From positions 186,001 through 250,000 of the forward strand of contig NZ_NFUR01000003.1 of the NCBI RefSeq assembly GCF_002127225.1: 64,000 nucleotides of DNA, in the 5' to 3' direction. Position numbers and translations under genes: made by a program. The notes beneath the pieces are model-generated. The model made no database searches. It was not told the DNA's origin and was given only the letters and a program-made list of their open reading frames with translations. Below are positions 54,950 to 63,562 of the stretch, one piece after another (within the stretch, counting starts at the first letter, position 1; every line of letters starts with the position of its first letter). The stretch comes from Sphingomonas sp. IBVSS2 (GTDB taxonomy: Bacteria > Pseudomonadota > Alphaproteobacteria > Sphingomonadales > Sphingomonadaceae).

Positions 54950-56173
54950 TCAGTCCGCCAGTGCCGAATAGATCAGCGTCTTCAGCTCGCGCCGGATCGG
55001 GTAGAGCATCGACGGGGAAAGTTGCGTCATGAAGACCATCGAGAGCTGTTCGACGGGATCGATGAAGAAGGACGTGGAGAACATCCCGCCCCAGTAATAT
55101 TCGCCGGCCGAGCCGGGGATCATCGCCTTGGCCGGGTCCATGGTGATCGCGAAGCCCAGGCCGAAGCCGGTGCCGGCATTGGTCGTCTCGCTGAACAGCG
55201 ACTGCGACATGGCATGAAGGTCCGAGCCGCCGGGCAGGTGGTTGACCGTCATCAGGTCCACCGTCTTGCGGCTGACCAGGCGGATGCCGTCGAGCTGCCC
55301 CTTGTTCAGGAAGAAGGTGCAGAAGCGGTGATAGTCGAGCGCGGTCGAGAGGAGGCCGCCGCCGCCCGAGACCAGGCGTGGGGCGTGCGCCCAGGCGCTT
55401 TCCGCGCCGCGATCGTACATCACCCGGCCCTTGCCCTGCACCATGGCCCAGCAATCGGCGAGGCGATCGGCCTTGCCGGCGGGGATGGTGAAGCCGGTAT
55501 CGTGCATGCCGAGCGGCGCGAAGATGCGCTCCTGGAAGAAGTCGGCGAGCGCCATGCCCGATGCGCGCTCGACCACGGCGCCGAGCACGTCGGTGGAGAC
55601 CGAATAGTTCCATTCGGCGCCCGGCGAGAATTCGAGCGGGATCTGGCCCAGGGCCGCGATGAAGCCGTCGAGATCGAGATTGCCGTGCCAGTCCTCGATC
55701 CGGCCCGCCCGATAGGCGGCGTCTACATTGGTGCGGTTCTGGAAGCTGTAGGTGAAGCCCGAAGTGTGGCGGAGCAGGTCCACCATCCGCATCGGCTCCT
55801 CGGTGGGGGTGACCTGGAACGGCGCCTTGTCGCCACCGGCCTTGAACACGCCGAGATTCTTCAGCTCCGGCAGCACGTGGTGGACGGGGGTGTCAAGGCC
55901 GACCAGCCCCTGCTCGACCAGCATCATGAAGGCGAGGCTGGTGACCGGCTTGGTCATGGAGGCGATGCGGAAGATGGTGCCCTCGTCCACCGGCGCGCCG
56001 CCTTCGCGGGCAGCACCCTGGCTGGAGAAGTGCACGATCTCGCCCTTCCGCGCGATCAGCAGCTGGGCGTGCGGAAGCTTGCCCGAGTCGAGATAGCGGG
56101 CCTTCAGATACGGATCGATCCGCGCCAGCCGGCCAGCATCGAAACCCTGGTTTTCGGGCTTGGCAAGTTTCAT
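54950..56173 (-). CDS. Serine hydrolase, class C beta-lactamase/esterase family
   Basis: A 407-residue protein of the beta-lactamase-related serine hydrolase family (EstB/6-aminohexanoate hydrolase-like). The nucleophile motif SMTK (FRIASMTKPVTSLAFM, about residue 75) and WNYSVSTDVLGAV with the second-motif Tyr are visible; the KTG-equivalent is not clear. No signal peptide is seen, so a cytoplasmic esterase is likelier than a lactamase. Next to acyl-CoA genes, it may free an acid from an ester for activation by the divergent ligase at 56346. Confidence 0.9.
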   Translation of the reverse strand: MKLAKPENQGFDAGRLARIDPYLKARYLDSGKLPHAQLLIARKGEIVHFSSQGAAREGGAPVDEGTIFRIASMTKPVTSLAFMMLVEQGLVGLDTPVHHVLPELKNLGVFKAGGDKAPFQVTPTEEPMRMVDLLRHTSGFTYSFQNRTNVDAAYRAGRIEDWHGNLDLDGFIAALGQIPLEFSPGAEWNYSVSTDVLGAVVERASGMALADFFQERIFAPLGMHDTGFTIPAGKADRLADCWAMVQGKGRVMYDRGAESAWAHAPRLVSGGGGLLSTALDYHRFCTFFLNKGQLDGIRLVSRKTVDLMTVNHLPGGSDLHAMSQSLFSETTNAGTGFGLGFAITMDPAKAMIPGSAGEYYWGGMFSTSFFIDPVEQLSMVFMTQLSPSMLYPIRRELKTLIYSALAD

Positions 56174-56345
56174 GCGGCTGGCATACCTCTCATTCGAAAC
56201 CAGTGACTCGCATCTTCGCGCGGATGCGGTTCCCCTATTGCCTTGAGCGCGCGATGAATCAACACTAACGTTGTTTACGGTACGGCATCCGGTGCCAAAC
56301 CCAACATTCTAGAAACATGACGCATATAGATTGGAGAGAATCGCC

Positions 56346-58094
56346 TTGGCCCCCGAACCGATCGTCCCGCTCGACCCCAATTGGCCGGCGATGTCGCTGG
56401 CGCAGGTGAAGGCCGCGCTCACCGCGCCGGGCGCGCGCTTCGAGATGGACGAGGTGGACATTCGCGGCGTGCCGACGCGGATCTGGAAGAACGCGCCGCC
56501 CACGCTCGGCGTGCTCCAGCAGCTGGTGCGGCTCTATGGCGACCGCGTCTTCACCATCTATGAGGACGAGCGGGTCACCTATGACGCGAACTACCGCGCG
56601 GTCTGCCACCTCGCGCAATGGTTGAGCGAGATGGGGGTGGGGAAGGGAGACCGCGTCGCGCTGGCGATGCGCAACCTGCCGGAATGGCCGACGATCTTCT
56701 TCGCGGTGACCAGCCTGGGCGCGATCATCGTGCCGCTCAATGCATGGTGGACGGGCGGCGAGCTCGAATATGGGCTGAAGGACTCGGGCGCGAAGATCCT
56801 CTTCGTCGATGCCGAGCGGCATGCGCGGCTGAAGGATTGCTACGCGCATCTGCCCGAGCTGGAGCGCGTGGTGGTGAGCCGCTGCGACGAGGAGCTGGGC
56901 GGCAACGCCAGCCGCCTGGAGGTGCTGATCGGTACGCGGAAGGACTGGGCCGGCCTGCCCGACATTCCCTTTCCGCAGGTGGCGGTCTCGCCCGAGGACG
57001 ATGCGACGATCTTCTACACCAGCGGCACCACGGGAAACCCCAAGGGTGCACTCGGCACGCACCGCAACATCTGCACCAACATCCTGTCGAGCGGGTACAG
57101 CGCGGCCCGCGCGATGCTGCGGCGGGGCGAGGTGCCGCCGGCGGTGATCCCGCACAAGGTGGGCCTGCTGGTGATCCCGCTGTTCCACGTCACGGCGTGC
57201 AGCGCCGCCCTGATGACCGGTATCGCGACCGGACAGACGATATTGTTCATGCGCCGCTGGGACGCCGAGCAGGCGATGGGACTGATCGAGCGCGAGAAGG
57301 TGACGTTCACCGGCGGCGTGCCGACGATCGCCTGGCAGCTGCTCGAGCATCCGGCGCGCGAGAAATACGACCTCTCCAGTCTGGAGGCGATCTCCTATGG
57401 CGGCGCGCCCTCGGCTCCGGAGCTGGTGAAGCGCATCTATGAGGAATTCGGCGCGCTGCCCGGCAATGGCTGGGGCATGACCGAGACGATGGCGACGGTA
57501 ACCCAGCACAGCGGCGAGGATTATCTCACCCGGCCGACCAGCGCGGGCCAGCCGGTAGCGACCGCGGACCTCAAGATCATGACCGTCGAGGGCGATCGCG
57601 AGCTCCCCGTCGGGGAAGTGGGCGAGCTCTGGGCCAAGGGGCCGATGATCGTGAAGGGCTATTGGGGCAAGCCCGAGGCGACCGCCGAGACCTTTGTCGA
57701 CGGCTGGGTGCGCACCGGCGACCTGGCCAGGCTCGACGAGGAAGGTTTCCTCTTCATCGTCGACCGGGCCAAGGACATCGTGATCCGCGGCGGCGAGAAC
57801 ATCTATTCGAGCGAAGTGGAGGATGTGCTCTACGCCTTTCCCGGGGTGATGGACGCGGCGCTGATCGGCGTGCCGCACAAGATCCTGGGCGAGGAGCCGG
57901 TGGCGGTGGTCCATATGGCGCCGGGCGCCAGCGCGACCGAGGCGGAGCTCCAAGGCTTCGTCCGCGAGCGGCTGGCGGCGTTCAAGGTGCCGGTGCAGGT
58001 GCGCTTCGCGGCCGACACGCTGCCCCGCAACGCCAATGGCAAGATCCTGAAGAAGGACCTGCGGGCGTTGTTCGTCGGAGAGACCGCGGCCTGA
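56346..58094 (+). CDS. Acyl-CoA synthetase (class I adenylate-forming)
   Basis: A 582-residue ligase: IFYTSGTTGNPKGALGTHRN, NGWGMTETMATVTQHSG, TGDLARLDEEGFLFIVDRAKD, and the catalytic Lys in NANGKILKKD. It activates a carboxylic acid to an acyl-CoA. The start is taken as TTG at 56346, because GGAGAGA lies seven bases upstream and the first residues APEPIVPLDPNW fit; an in-frame TTG at 56331 overlaps that ribosome site. It diverges from the serine hydrolase across 172 bases and ends 64 bases before the aldolase-like gene. Confidence 0.93.
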   Translation: MAPEPIVPLDPNWPAMSLAQVKAALTAPGARFEMDEVDIRGVPTRIWKNAPPTLGVLQQLVRLYGDRVFTIYEDERVTYDANYRAVCHLAQWLSEMGVGKGDRVALAMRNLPEWPTIFFAVTSLGAIIVPLNAWWTGGELEYGLKDSGAKILFVDAERHARLKDCYAHLPELERVVVSRCDEELGGNASRLEVLIGTRKDWAGLPDIPFPQVAVSPEDDATIFYTSGTTGNPKGALGTHRNICTNILSSGYSAARAMLRRGEVPPAVIPHKVGLLVIPLFHVTACSAALMTGIATGQTILFMRRWDAEQAMGLIEREKVTFTGGVPTIAWQLLEHPAREKYDLSSLEAISYGGAPSAPELVKRIYEEFGALPGNGWGMTETMATVTQHSGEDYLTRPTSAGQPVATADLKIMTVEGDRELPVGEVGELWAKGPMIVKGYWGKPEATAETFVDGWVRTGDLARLDEEGFLFIVDRAKDIVIRGGENIYSSEVEDVLYAFPGVMDAALIGVPHKILGEEPVAVVHMAPGASATEAELQGFVRERLAAFKVPVQVRFAADTLPRNANGKILKKDLRALFVGETAA

Positions 58095-58158
58095 GGCGCA
58101 ATGGCGCTGGCGGAAGCAGCGGCGCGCGCTAGGATCGGCATCCGAAGGGAGACACCCG

Positions 58159-59295
58159 ATGCATTCCGATCGCCGCGCGTTCCTGGGGCTCGCCGCTGCC
58201 GCCATGGCCATGCCGCCACTGGCCCGGGCGGCAGGCTGGCAGTCGGCACCGGCCTTTCCTCCCGTCGATGCGCGCAGCGTCTGGCTGGTCGGCGATTCCG
58301 CGCCTCCGGACCCTGTCGCCATGTCGGCGCGACTGGCGGCGCTGGCCGGCAGCGGATCGGTGCGCGACGGCTATCTGAACGGCGGCGCGGTCGAGGCGCT
58401 GGAAAAGGCCTTTGCGGACTATCTCGGCAAGGAGGCCTGTGCCTTTTTCCCGACGGGCACGCTCGCCAACAACGTCGCGCTGCGGGTGCTGTGCGGTGAC
58501 GCGCCGCATGCGCTCTGCCAATATGACAGCCATCTCTACCGCGACGAGAGCAACATGGCGCAGCGCCTGGCGGGCATCAACCTGGTGCCGCTGGCGGCGG
58601 GGCGGGTGGCCCCGACGCAGGACGAACTGGTGGCGGCGTTCGATGCCGCCGAAAAGGGGCCCTATGCGCTGAAGGTCGGCGCGATCTCGCTGGAGAGTCC
58701 CGTGCGGCGGCTGGATGGGCAGCTGATCCCGCCGAAGCGCATCGCCGAGATCGCGGCGCTGGCGGCGGCGCACGGCACGCGGATGCACCTCGACGCCGCG
58801 CGGCTGCTGCTTGCGCCGCCCGCGCTCGACCGCAAGGCGTATGTGGCGCCGTTCGAGACGGTCTATGTCTCGCTCTACAAATATCTGGGGGCCCCGTTCG
58901 GCGCGGTATTGGCCGGGCCGGCGGCGACGATCGCCCGGGCGCGCGAATGGCGGCACCTCTATGGCGGGCTGATCTATCAGGGCTGGGCACCGGCCCTGCT
59001 TGCGCTCGACGGGCTGCAACGCTTTCCCGAGAGCATCGCCAAGGCGCATGGCGCCGCCGAAGCACTGTTCGCGGCGCTGGAGCACAGCGGCAAGGTGAAG
59101 CGCGCGCCGAACCCGGATGCGTCGAACATCTACCGGCTGGAGATGCCGCAGGCGCTGGCCGAAGCGGCGCTCGAGCGCGGGCGCGCTGCCGGCGTGCGGA
59201 TCGGGCGATGGGAGAAGGGGTCGATCCCGTTCTTCGTCAACGAGACGCTGCTGCGGCGCCCGGTCGAGGAATATGTACGGATGTTCCTGGGGTAG
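58159..59295 (+). CDS. Tat-exported threonine aldolase-like PLP enzyme
   Basis: A 378-residue PLP-dependent protein of the beta-eliminating lyase (threonine aldolase) family. The N-terminus carries a twin-arginine signal (SDRRAFLGLAAAAMAMPPLA, cleaved near ARA-AG). The catalytic domain has GTLANNVALR, HLDAARLL with Asp 212 that pairs with the pyridine nitrogen, and SLYKYLGAPFG with the Schiff-base Lys 241. Normally these enzymes are cytoplasmic and split L-threonine into glycine and acetaldehyde; here a folded, PLP-loaded form would go to the periplasm. Confidence 0.9.
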   Translation: MHSDRRAFLGLAAAAMAMPPLARAAGWQSAPAFPPVDARSVWLVGDSAPPDPVAMSARLAALAGSGSVRDGYLNGGAVEALEKAFADYLGKEACAFFPTGTLANNVALRVLCGDAPHALCQYDSHLYRDESNMAQRLAGINLVPLAAGRVAPTQDELVAAFDAAEKGPYALKVGAISLESPVRRLDGQLIPPKRIAEIAALAAAHGTRMHLDAARLLLAPPALDRKAYVAPFETVYVSLYKYLGAPFGAVLAGPAATIARAREWRHLYGGLIYQGWAPALLALDGLQRFPESIAKAHGAAEALFAALEHSGKVKRAPNPDASNIYRLEMPQALAEAALERGRAAGVRIGRWEKGSIPFFVNETLLRRPVEEYVRMFLG

Positions 59296-59318
59296 GGGCG
59301 GCATCCCGCCAACCCCTT

Positions 59319-59374
59319 CGTCGCCCCCGCGGTCAGTCCGGGAGATGGGCCCCCGCTTTGGCGGGGGTGACGAC
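59319..59374. repeat. Short, family A-related repeat at the glpK 3' end
   Basis: GCCCCCGCTTTGGCGGGGGT near 59350-59369 is a single hairpin arm resembling half a family A element; a partial left arm (CGTCGCCCCCGC) lies at 59319. It overlaps the end of glpK. Confidence 0.6.
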
Positions 59375-60823
59375 GGAGAGGACGGCTTGGCGCCAGCCCT
59401 CAAGGCGGGATCGCCGGGCGTCGCCACCCAGCCTCGGCTCGAACGTCACGCCGGCCCCCCGCATCGCCGCCGCGTCCTCCAGCCCGCGGAACATCCCGCA
59501 GCCGACGCCCGCCAGCATCGCCGCTCCCAGCGCGGTGGTCTCGGCGAAGTCGGGGCGGTCCACGGGAATCGCGAGGATGTCGGCCAGGTCCTGGGCGATC
59601 CAGTCGTTGGTGACCATGCCGCCATCGATCCGCAGGCGCGACCAGTCGGTGCCGTCGGCGGCGAAGGCGGCCTTCAGGTCATGGCTCTGGTGCGCCGTCG
59701 CCTCCAGCGCGGCGCGGACGACATGGGCACGGGTGGCGGCGAAACTGAGGCCCGAGATCGCGGCGCGGGCCTCCGGTTCCCACCAGGGCGCGCCAAGGCC
59801 GCTAAGGGCGGGGACGAGATATACACCGCCATTGTCCTTGACCGAGCGGGCCAGCGCCTCGGTCTCCTGCGCGGTCTCGATCAGCTTCACCGAATCGCGC
59901 AGCCACTGGACCAGGCTGCCGGCGACGAACACGGAACCCTCGATCGCATAGGTGCGCCGCCCGCCCAGTTGCCAGAGCACGGTGGCGAGCAGGCGGTTCC
60001 TGGAGGAGGGCGGGGCGCTGCCGGCATTGGTCAGCACGAAGGCGCCGGTGCCATAGGTCGCCTTGGTGTCGCCGCGCTCGAGACAGGCCTGGCCGATCGT
60101 CGCGGCCTGCTGATCGCCGGCCAGGCCGCAGATCGGGATCTCGCCGCCGAACAATCTGGTGGTGCCGAACCTGCCGGCGCAATCGACGATCTCCGGCAGC
60201 GCGTCGCGCGGGGCGGAGAACATGTCGAGCAGCCCGTCGCTCCATCCGCCGGAGCCGAGCCCCATCAGCAGGGTGCGCGAAGCGTTGGTGGCATCGGTGA
60301 CGTGCAGGCCGCCGGTGAGCTTCCACACCAGCCAGCTCTCGATCGTGCCGATGGCGAGGCGATCGCCGACGCCCTTCAGTTGCGGCCAGTTGCGCATCGC
60401 CCAGGCGATCTTGGTGCCGGAGAAATAGGGATCGAGCAGCAGCCCGGTGCGCGCCTGGACGCCCGGTTCCTCGCCCGCCTCGCGCCAGGCGCGGCACATC
60501 GCGGCCGAGCGGCGGTCCTGCCAGACGATGGCCGGCGCCAGCGGCTCGCCGGTGGTCTTGTCCCAGAAGACGATGGTCTCGCGCTGGTTGGTGATGCCGA
60601 TCGCGGCGATCGCCTGGGCGCCGCCGGCCTGCTGGACCATGGCCATCGCGCATTCGAGCGAGCGGCGCCAGATCTCGTTGGCATCATGCTCGACCAGGCC
60701 CGGGCCGGGATAATGCTGGGTAAGGTCGGCGCTGTGGCTGCCCAGGCACTTGCCCGACGGCGCGAACAGCATCGCGCGGGTGGAGGTGGTGCCCTCGTCG
60801 ATGACCAGTATGTTTTCGCCCAT
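59333..60823 (-). CDS. glpK: Glycerol kinase
   Basis: A 496-residue FGGY-family kinase that makes glycerol-3-phosphate. ILVIDEGTTSTRAMLF at the start, GITNQRETIVFWDKTTGEP, AGDQQAATIGQ, and ATYGTGAFVLTN match GlpK. GGTGGGG precedes the ATG at 60823. The last dozen residues (SVVTPAKAGAHLPD) are encoded by a repeat-derived sequence and probably extend the native C-terminus. No glpF, glpD or glpR gene is adjacent. The frame stays open upstream antisense to the next gene, which is a shadow. Confidence 0.95.
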   Translation of the reverse strand: MGENILVIDEGTTSTRAMLFAPSGKCLGSHSADLTQHYPGPGLVEHDANEIWRRSLECAMAMVQQAGGAQAIAAIGITNQRETIVFWDKTTGEPLAPAIVWQDRRSAAMCRAWREAGEEPGVQARTGLLLDPYFSGTKIAWAMRNWPQLKGVGDRLAIGTIESWLVWKLTGGLHVTDATNASRTLLMGLGSGGWSDGLLDMFSAPRDALPEIVDCAGRFGTTRLFGGEIPICGLAGDQQAATIGQACLERGDTKATYGTGAFVLTNAGSAPPSSRNRLLATVLWQLGGRRTYAIEGSVFVAGSLVQWLRDSVKLIETAQETEALARSVKDNGGVYLVPALSGLGAPWWEPEARAAISGLSFAATRAHVVRAALEATAHQSHDLKAAFAADGTDWSRLRIDGGMVTNDWIAQDLADILAIPVDRPDFAETTALGAAMLAGVGCGMFRGLEDAAAMRGAGVTFEPRLGGDARRSRLEGWRQAVLSVVTPAKAGAHLPD

Positions 60824-60895
60824 CCCCACCAGACTAGCCGGGATTACATCCGTTGCAATCCGCGCTAGGGTCGGCCGCGAAAGGGAAGGGCAGAA

Positions 60896-62134
60896 GTGAG
60901 CGATCGATCCGGCAGCATCGGCGGCGAACCCCTGGACGACGGCACGTCGTCCGGACCGGCAAGGGTGCCCCTGCTGGGGCCCTCGAGCCAGGAGAGCATG
61001 GGGGACGGCCAGAAGCGCGACCGGCTGATGGCGGCGCTGGCGCTGATGGCGGGGATCGGCCTGCTGCTGGCATTGCCCTTCGCGCTGCAGGCGGGCGCGG
61101 TGTTCTTCCTGCCGCTCACCACCGCGCTGGTGATCGCGATCGCGCTGGTGCCCCTGCTCGAATGGCTGGAGCGCCACCGCGTGCCCGCGCCGATCGCGGC
61201 GTTCATCTGCGTGCTGCTGTTCCTGATCGCGGCGAACGTGGCGCTGGCCTCGATCGTGGTGCCGGCCTGGCAGTGGATCCGCGATCTTCCCGCCAAGATC
61301 CCGCAGATCCAGGAGAATCTGAAGCCGCTGATCGAGTTCTATGCGAATCTCGACAGTTTCGTGAACAAGACGGTGATGAACTTCGCCTCGGCGCCGATGA
61401 AGCAGCCCGAAGTGATGGCGGCGACCCCGCCGCGCTCGCTGATCGACCTGTTCGCCACCTCGGCTCCCTCGGCGCTGGTGGAGATGTTCTTCGCCATCCT
61501 CGTCATCTATTTCTTCCTCTCGGGCTGGACCCGCCTGCGGCGCAACGCAATCACCAGCCGGGCGAGCTTCGGCGGCGCGATGGCGACGGCGCGCGTGATC
61601 CAGGACGTGGTGGACGACACTTCGGCCTATCTGGGTACGATCACGCTGATCAACCTGACGCTGGGGCTGATCGTGGCGGGCGTGCTGTGGGCGATCGGCA
61701 TGCCGACACCGCTGATGTGGGGCGGCATCGTCGCGCTGCTCAACTATATCCCCTATTTCGGGCCGGTCTTCGCCGCGCTGCTGCTGGCGATGGGCGGGCT
61801 GATGACCTTTCCGGACCTGGGCTGGGCGTTCGTGCCGCCGATCGTGATGATCGCCTGCCACCTGATCGAGGCGAATGTGGTGACGCCGCTGATCGTGGGG
61901 CACCGGCTGACGATCAGCCCGATCATGATCCTGATCTCGCTGAGCTTCTGGGGCTGGGTATGGGGCACTACCGGGGCGCTGCTCGCGGTGCCGCTGCTGA
62001 TCATCATCCAGACGGTGGTGAATGCGGCGGGCAAGCCGGACATTGCCGGTTTTCTCTTCGAGCACGGGACCTTGGTGAACGATCCTGTGGATAATCGGCC
62101 GCTGCGGCGAAAAAGTCGCGACCAATCCGGTTGA
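60896..62134 (+). CDS. AI-2E family (PerM-like) membrane transporter
   Basis: A 412-residue inner-membrane protein with seven to eight helices and the AI-2E transporter layout: a pair of helices at about 45-90, TM at ~100, a large soluble loop (about 120-195), then a helical bundle with LNYIPYFGPVFAAL and EANVVTPLIVGHRLTISP, both family hallmarks. Some members export autoinducer-2 or act as Na+/H+ antiporters; the true cargo is unknown. Start GTG at 60896. Its stop codon lies inside the -35 element of the tRNA promoter. Confidence 0.92.
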   Translation: MSDRSGSIGGEPLDDGTSSGPARVPLLGPSSQESMGDGQKRDRLMAALALMAGIGLLLALPFALQAGAVFFLPLTTALVIAIALVPLLEWLERHRVPAPIAAFICVLLFLIAANVALASIVVPAWQWIRDLPAKIPQIQENLKPLIEFYANLDSFVNKTVMNFASAPMKQPEVMAATPPRSLIDLFATSAPSALVEMFFAILVIYFFLSGWTRLRRNAITSRASFGGAMATARVIQDVVDDTSAYLGTITLINLTLGLIVAGVLWAIGMPTPLMWGGIVALLNYIPYFGPVFAALLLAMGGLMTFPDLGWAFVPPIVMIACHLIEANVVTPLIVGHRLTISPIMILISLSFWGWVWGTTGALLAVPLLIIIQTVVNAAGKPDIAGFLFEHGTLVNDPVDNRPLRRKSRDQSG

Positions 62135-62158
62135 CACCCCCGAATCTCGCGTCTAGTG
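62131..62158 (+). promoter_or_regulatory. Sigma-70-type promoter for tRNA-Asp
   Basis: TTGACA at 62131-62136 and CTAGTG at 62153-62158 are separated by 16 bases; a CTAGxG-like -10 is common for sphingomonad housekeeping promoters. Predicted start near 62165, 16 bases before the tRNA. The TTGACA overlaps the stop codon of the preceding gene. Confidence 0.7.
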
Positions 62159-62180
62159 CCCGCCTCCTCGCTTCGAGAGA

Positions 62181-62257
<77 letters not shown>

Positions 62258-62346
62258 TTCCCCATTGCCGGACCGGAAAGGCGCCGCTCGTGCGGAGCCC
62301 GGCGGACCGATGCCGTGGCAGGGATGGTCCCTTCTCGTGCGCAGAT

Positions 62347-62423
<77 letters not shown>

Positions 62424-62519
62424 TGCGCTTGCGCTTGATGCGAGCGGCGCATAGACTTGCCCAAACATTCTCAGATCAACGAACGGTCGCGTGTTTCCCC
62501 TGTGCCTATGGAGGAAGCC

Positions 62520-63338
62520 ATGCGCCGTCTCATGTTCCCGATCGTATTTGCGCTGCTCGCCGTCTCTGGCTGCGCGGGTGGAACGTCGAATGTCGCCAGC
62601 GAGAATGTCATCGACGTGACGGCTACGGAGGGCAATGCTGCCGTAGATTCCACGCCAATCGCCTGTAAGGCGATTGGCGGCAGGATGGCCTCCCCGGCGC
62701 AGTGCGACGAATATACCCGGCAGGCGAATGCGCTGACCGACGGCATCGCCGCGTTCGATCCGCCCAGCACGATGCGGATGGGGGCTCCGGAGACCATCAC
62801 GCTGGTGGTCGGGAAGGCGGCCGAAGCGGAGGCGGTGCGCAATGCCATGGTCGACGTTGTCGACGCTGCGGGCGGCGGGGACAGTATCCGGACCGAAAAG
62901 GTATCGATCGGCGAAAATGTCTCGGCCGAGCTGACGTCTCCCAGCAGCATGTTCAAGATCGCCCCCGAAGGGCGCGTGGTGAAGGCGATGCCGGGCCGGG
63001 GTCGGCAGGTCTGGCAATGGAGCGTGGAGGCGCTCGTCCCCGGTAAGCACAAGCTGACCCTGACCGTGGGCGTGCCGATTCTGGGGAGTGCCGGGGAAGT
63101 CTGGCAGCCGGTGCTCGAGCCCAAGACGTTCGAGATCGACGTGCAGGCGCGTCCGCGGACCTGGCCCGAATTCTTCGACGACATGGCGAAATTCCTCACC
63201 AGCCTGAAAGGCATGCTCGTCGCGCTGGCGGCCGTGATCGGCGCTGCCGGTGCCGTCTGGCTGGGGATCAGGAAATTCGGCGGTCGCGGCGACCAGGGCG
63301 CTGGGAAAGATGAAGCGAAGGACGGCGGGAAAGGCTAG
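62520..63338 (+). CDS. Lipoprotein with a C-terminal membrane helix
   Basis: A 272-residue protein with lipobox LAVSGC (Cys 18), a mature beta-rich domain (about 80-210: FDPPSTMRMGAPETITLVVG, FKIAPEGRVV, WQWSVEALVPGKHKLTLTVG), and a hydrophobic helix near 231-250 (MLVALAAVIGAAGAVWLG) with a charged tail. The domain pattern recalls a beta-sandwich module seen in uncharacterised bacterial proteins linked to caspase- or CHAT-type effectors; this is from memory and weak. Being both lipid-anchored and membrane-spanning is unusual. GGAGG precedes the ATG. Confidence 0.8.
   Translation: MRRLMFPIVFALLAVSGCAGGTSNVASENVIDVTATEGNAAVDSTPIACKAIGGRMASPAQCDEYTRQANALTDGIAAFDPPSTMRMGAPETITLVVGKAAEAEAVRNAMVDVVDAAGGGDSIRTEKVSIGENVSAELTSPSSMFKIAPEGRVVKAMPGRGRQVWQWSVEALVPGKHKLTLTVGVPILGSAGEVWQPVLEPKTFEIDVQARPRTWPEFFDDMAKFLTSLKGMLVALAAVIGAAGAVWLGIRKFGGRGDQGAGKDEAKDGGKG
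62653..62679. repeat. Perfect 11-bp inverted repeat inside the lipoprotein gene
   Basis: CGCCAATCGCC and GGCGATTGGCG flank TGTAA, within codons 45-54, just after the signal peptide region. It would form a strong mRNA hairpin. Confidence 0.8.
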
Positions 63339-63562
63339 GCGCGGCGCCAGCGCCCCGTCTCCATCCAGCGCAGCACTCCGCCGAGCGGCAGGATCCAGAC
63401 GATGCCGGTCACGACGTAGATCGGCAGCTGGGCGAGCACGTGCAACTGCCCGATCCAGTGCGAAAAGCTCGCCACCAGTATGATCCACGCCAGGATCCAG
63501 GCGACGATGCCCAGCGCCCCCGCCGGCTTGCGCCAGCTCGGCGCTACCTCCCGGCGTGCCAT
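63335..63562 (-). CDS. DUF2842 family small membrane protein
   Basis: A 75-residue protein with two hydrophobic helices (about 18-36 and 45-62) and the end GIVWILPLGGVLRWMETGRW. The size, helix spacing and the W-x-LP-x-x-x-x-x-RWM tail match the alphaproteobacterial DUF2842 family of unknown function. It overlaps the upstream cyclo-ligase gene by 19 bases, so it is translated from within that gene's end, and the lipoprotein gene by four bases at its own end, on the opposite strand. Confidence 0.88.
   Translation of the reverse strand: MARREVAPSWRKPAGALGIVAWILAWIILVASFSHWIGQLHVLAQLPIYVVTGIVWILPLGGVLRWMETGRWRRA

Noticed and set aside
60824..62137. Open frame extending glpK upstream over the AI-2E transporter
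   Set aside because: Upstream residues do not resemble any kinase domain, and MGENILVIDEG is the normal GlpK start.
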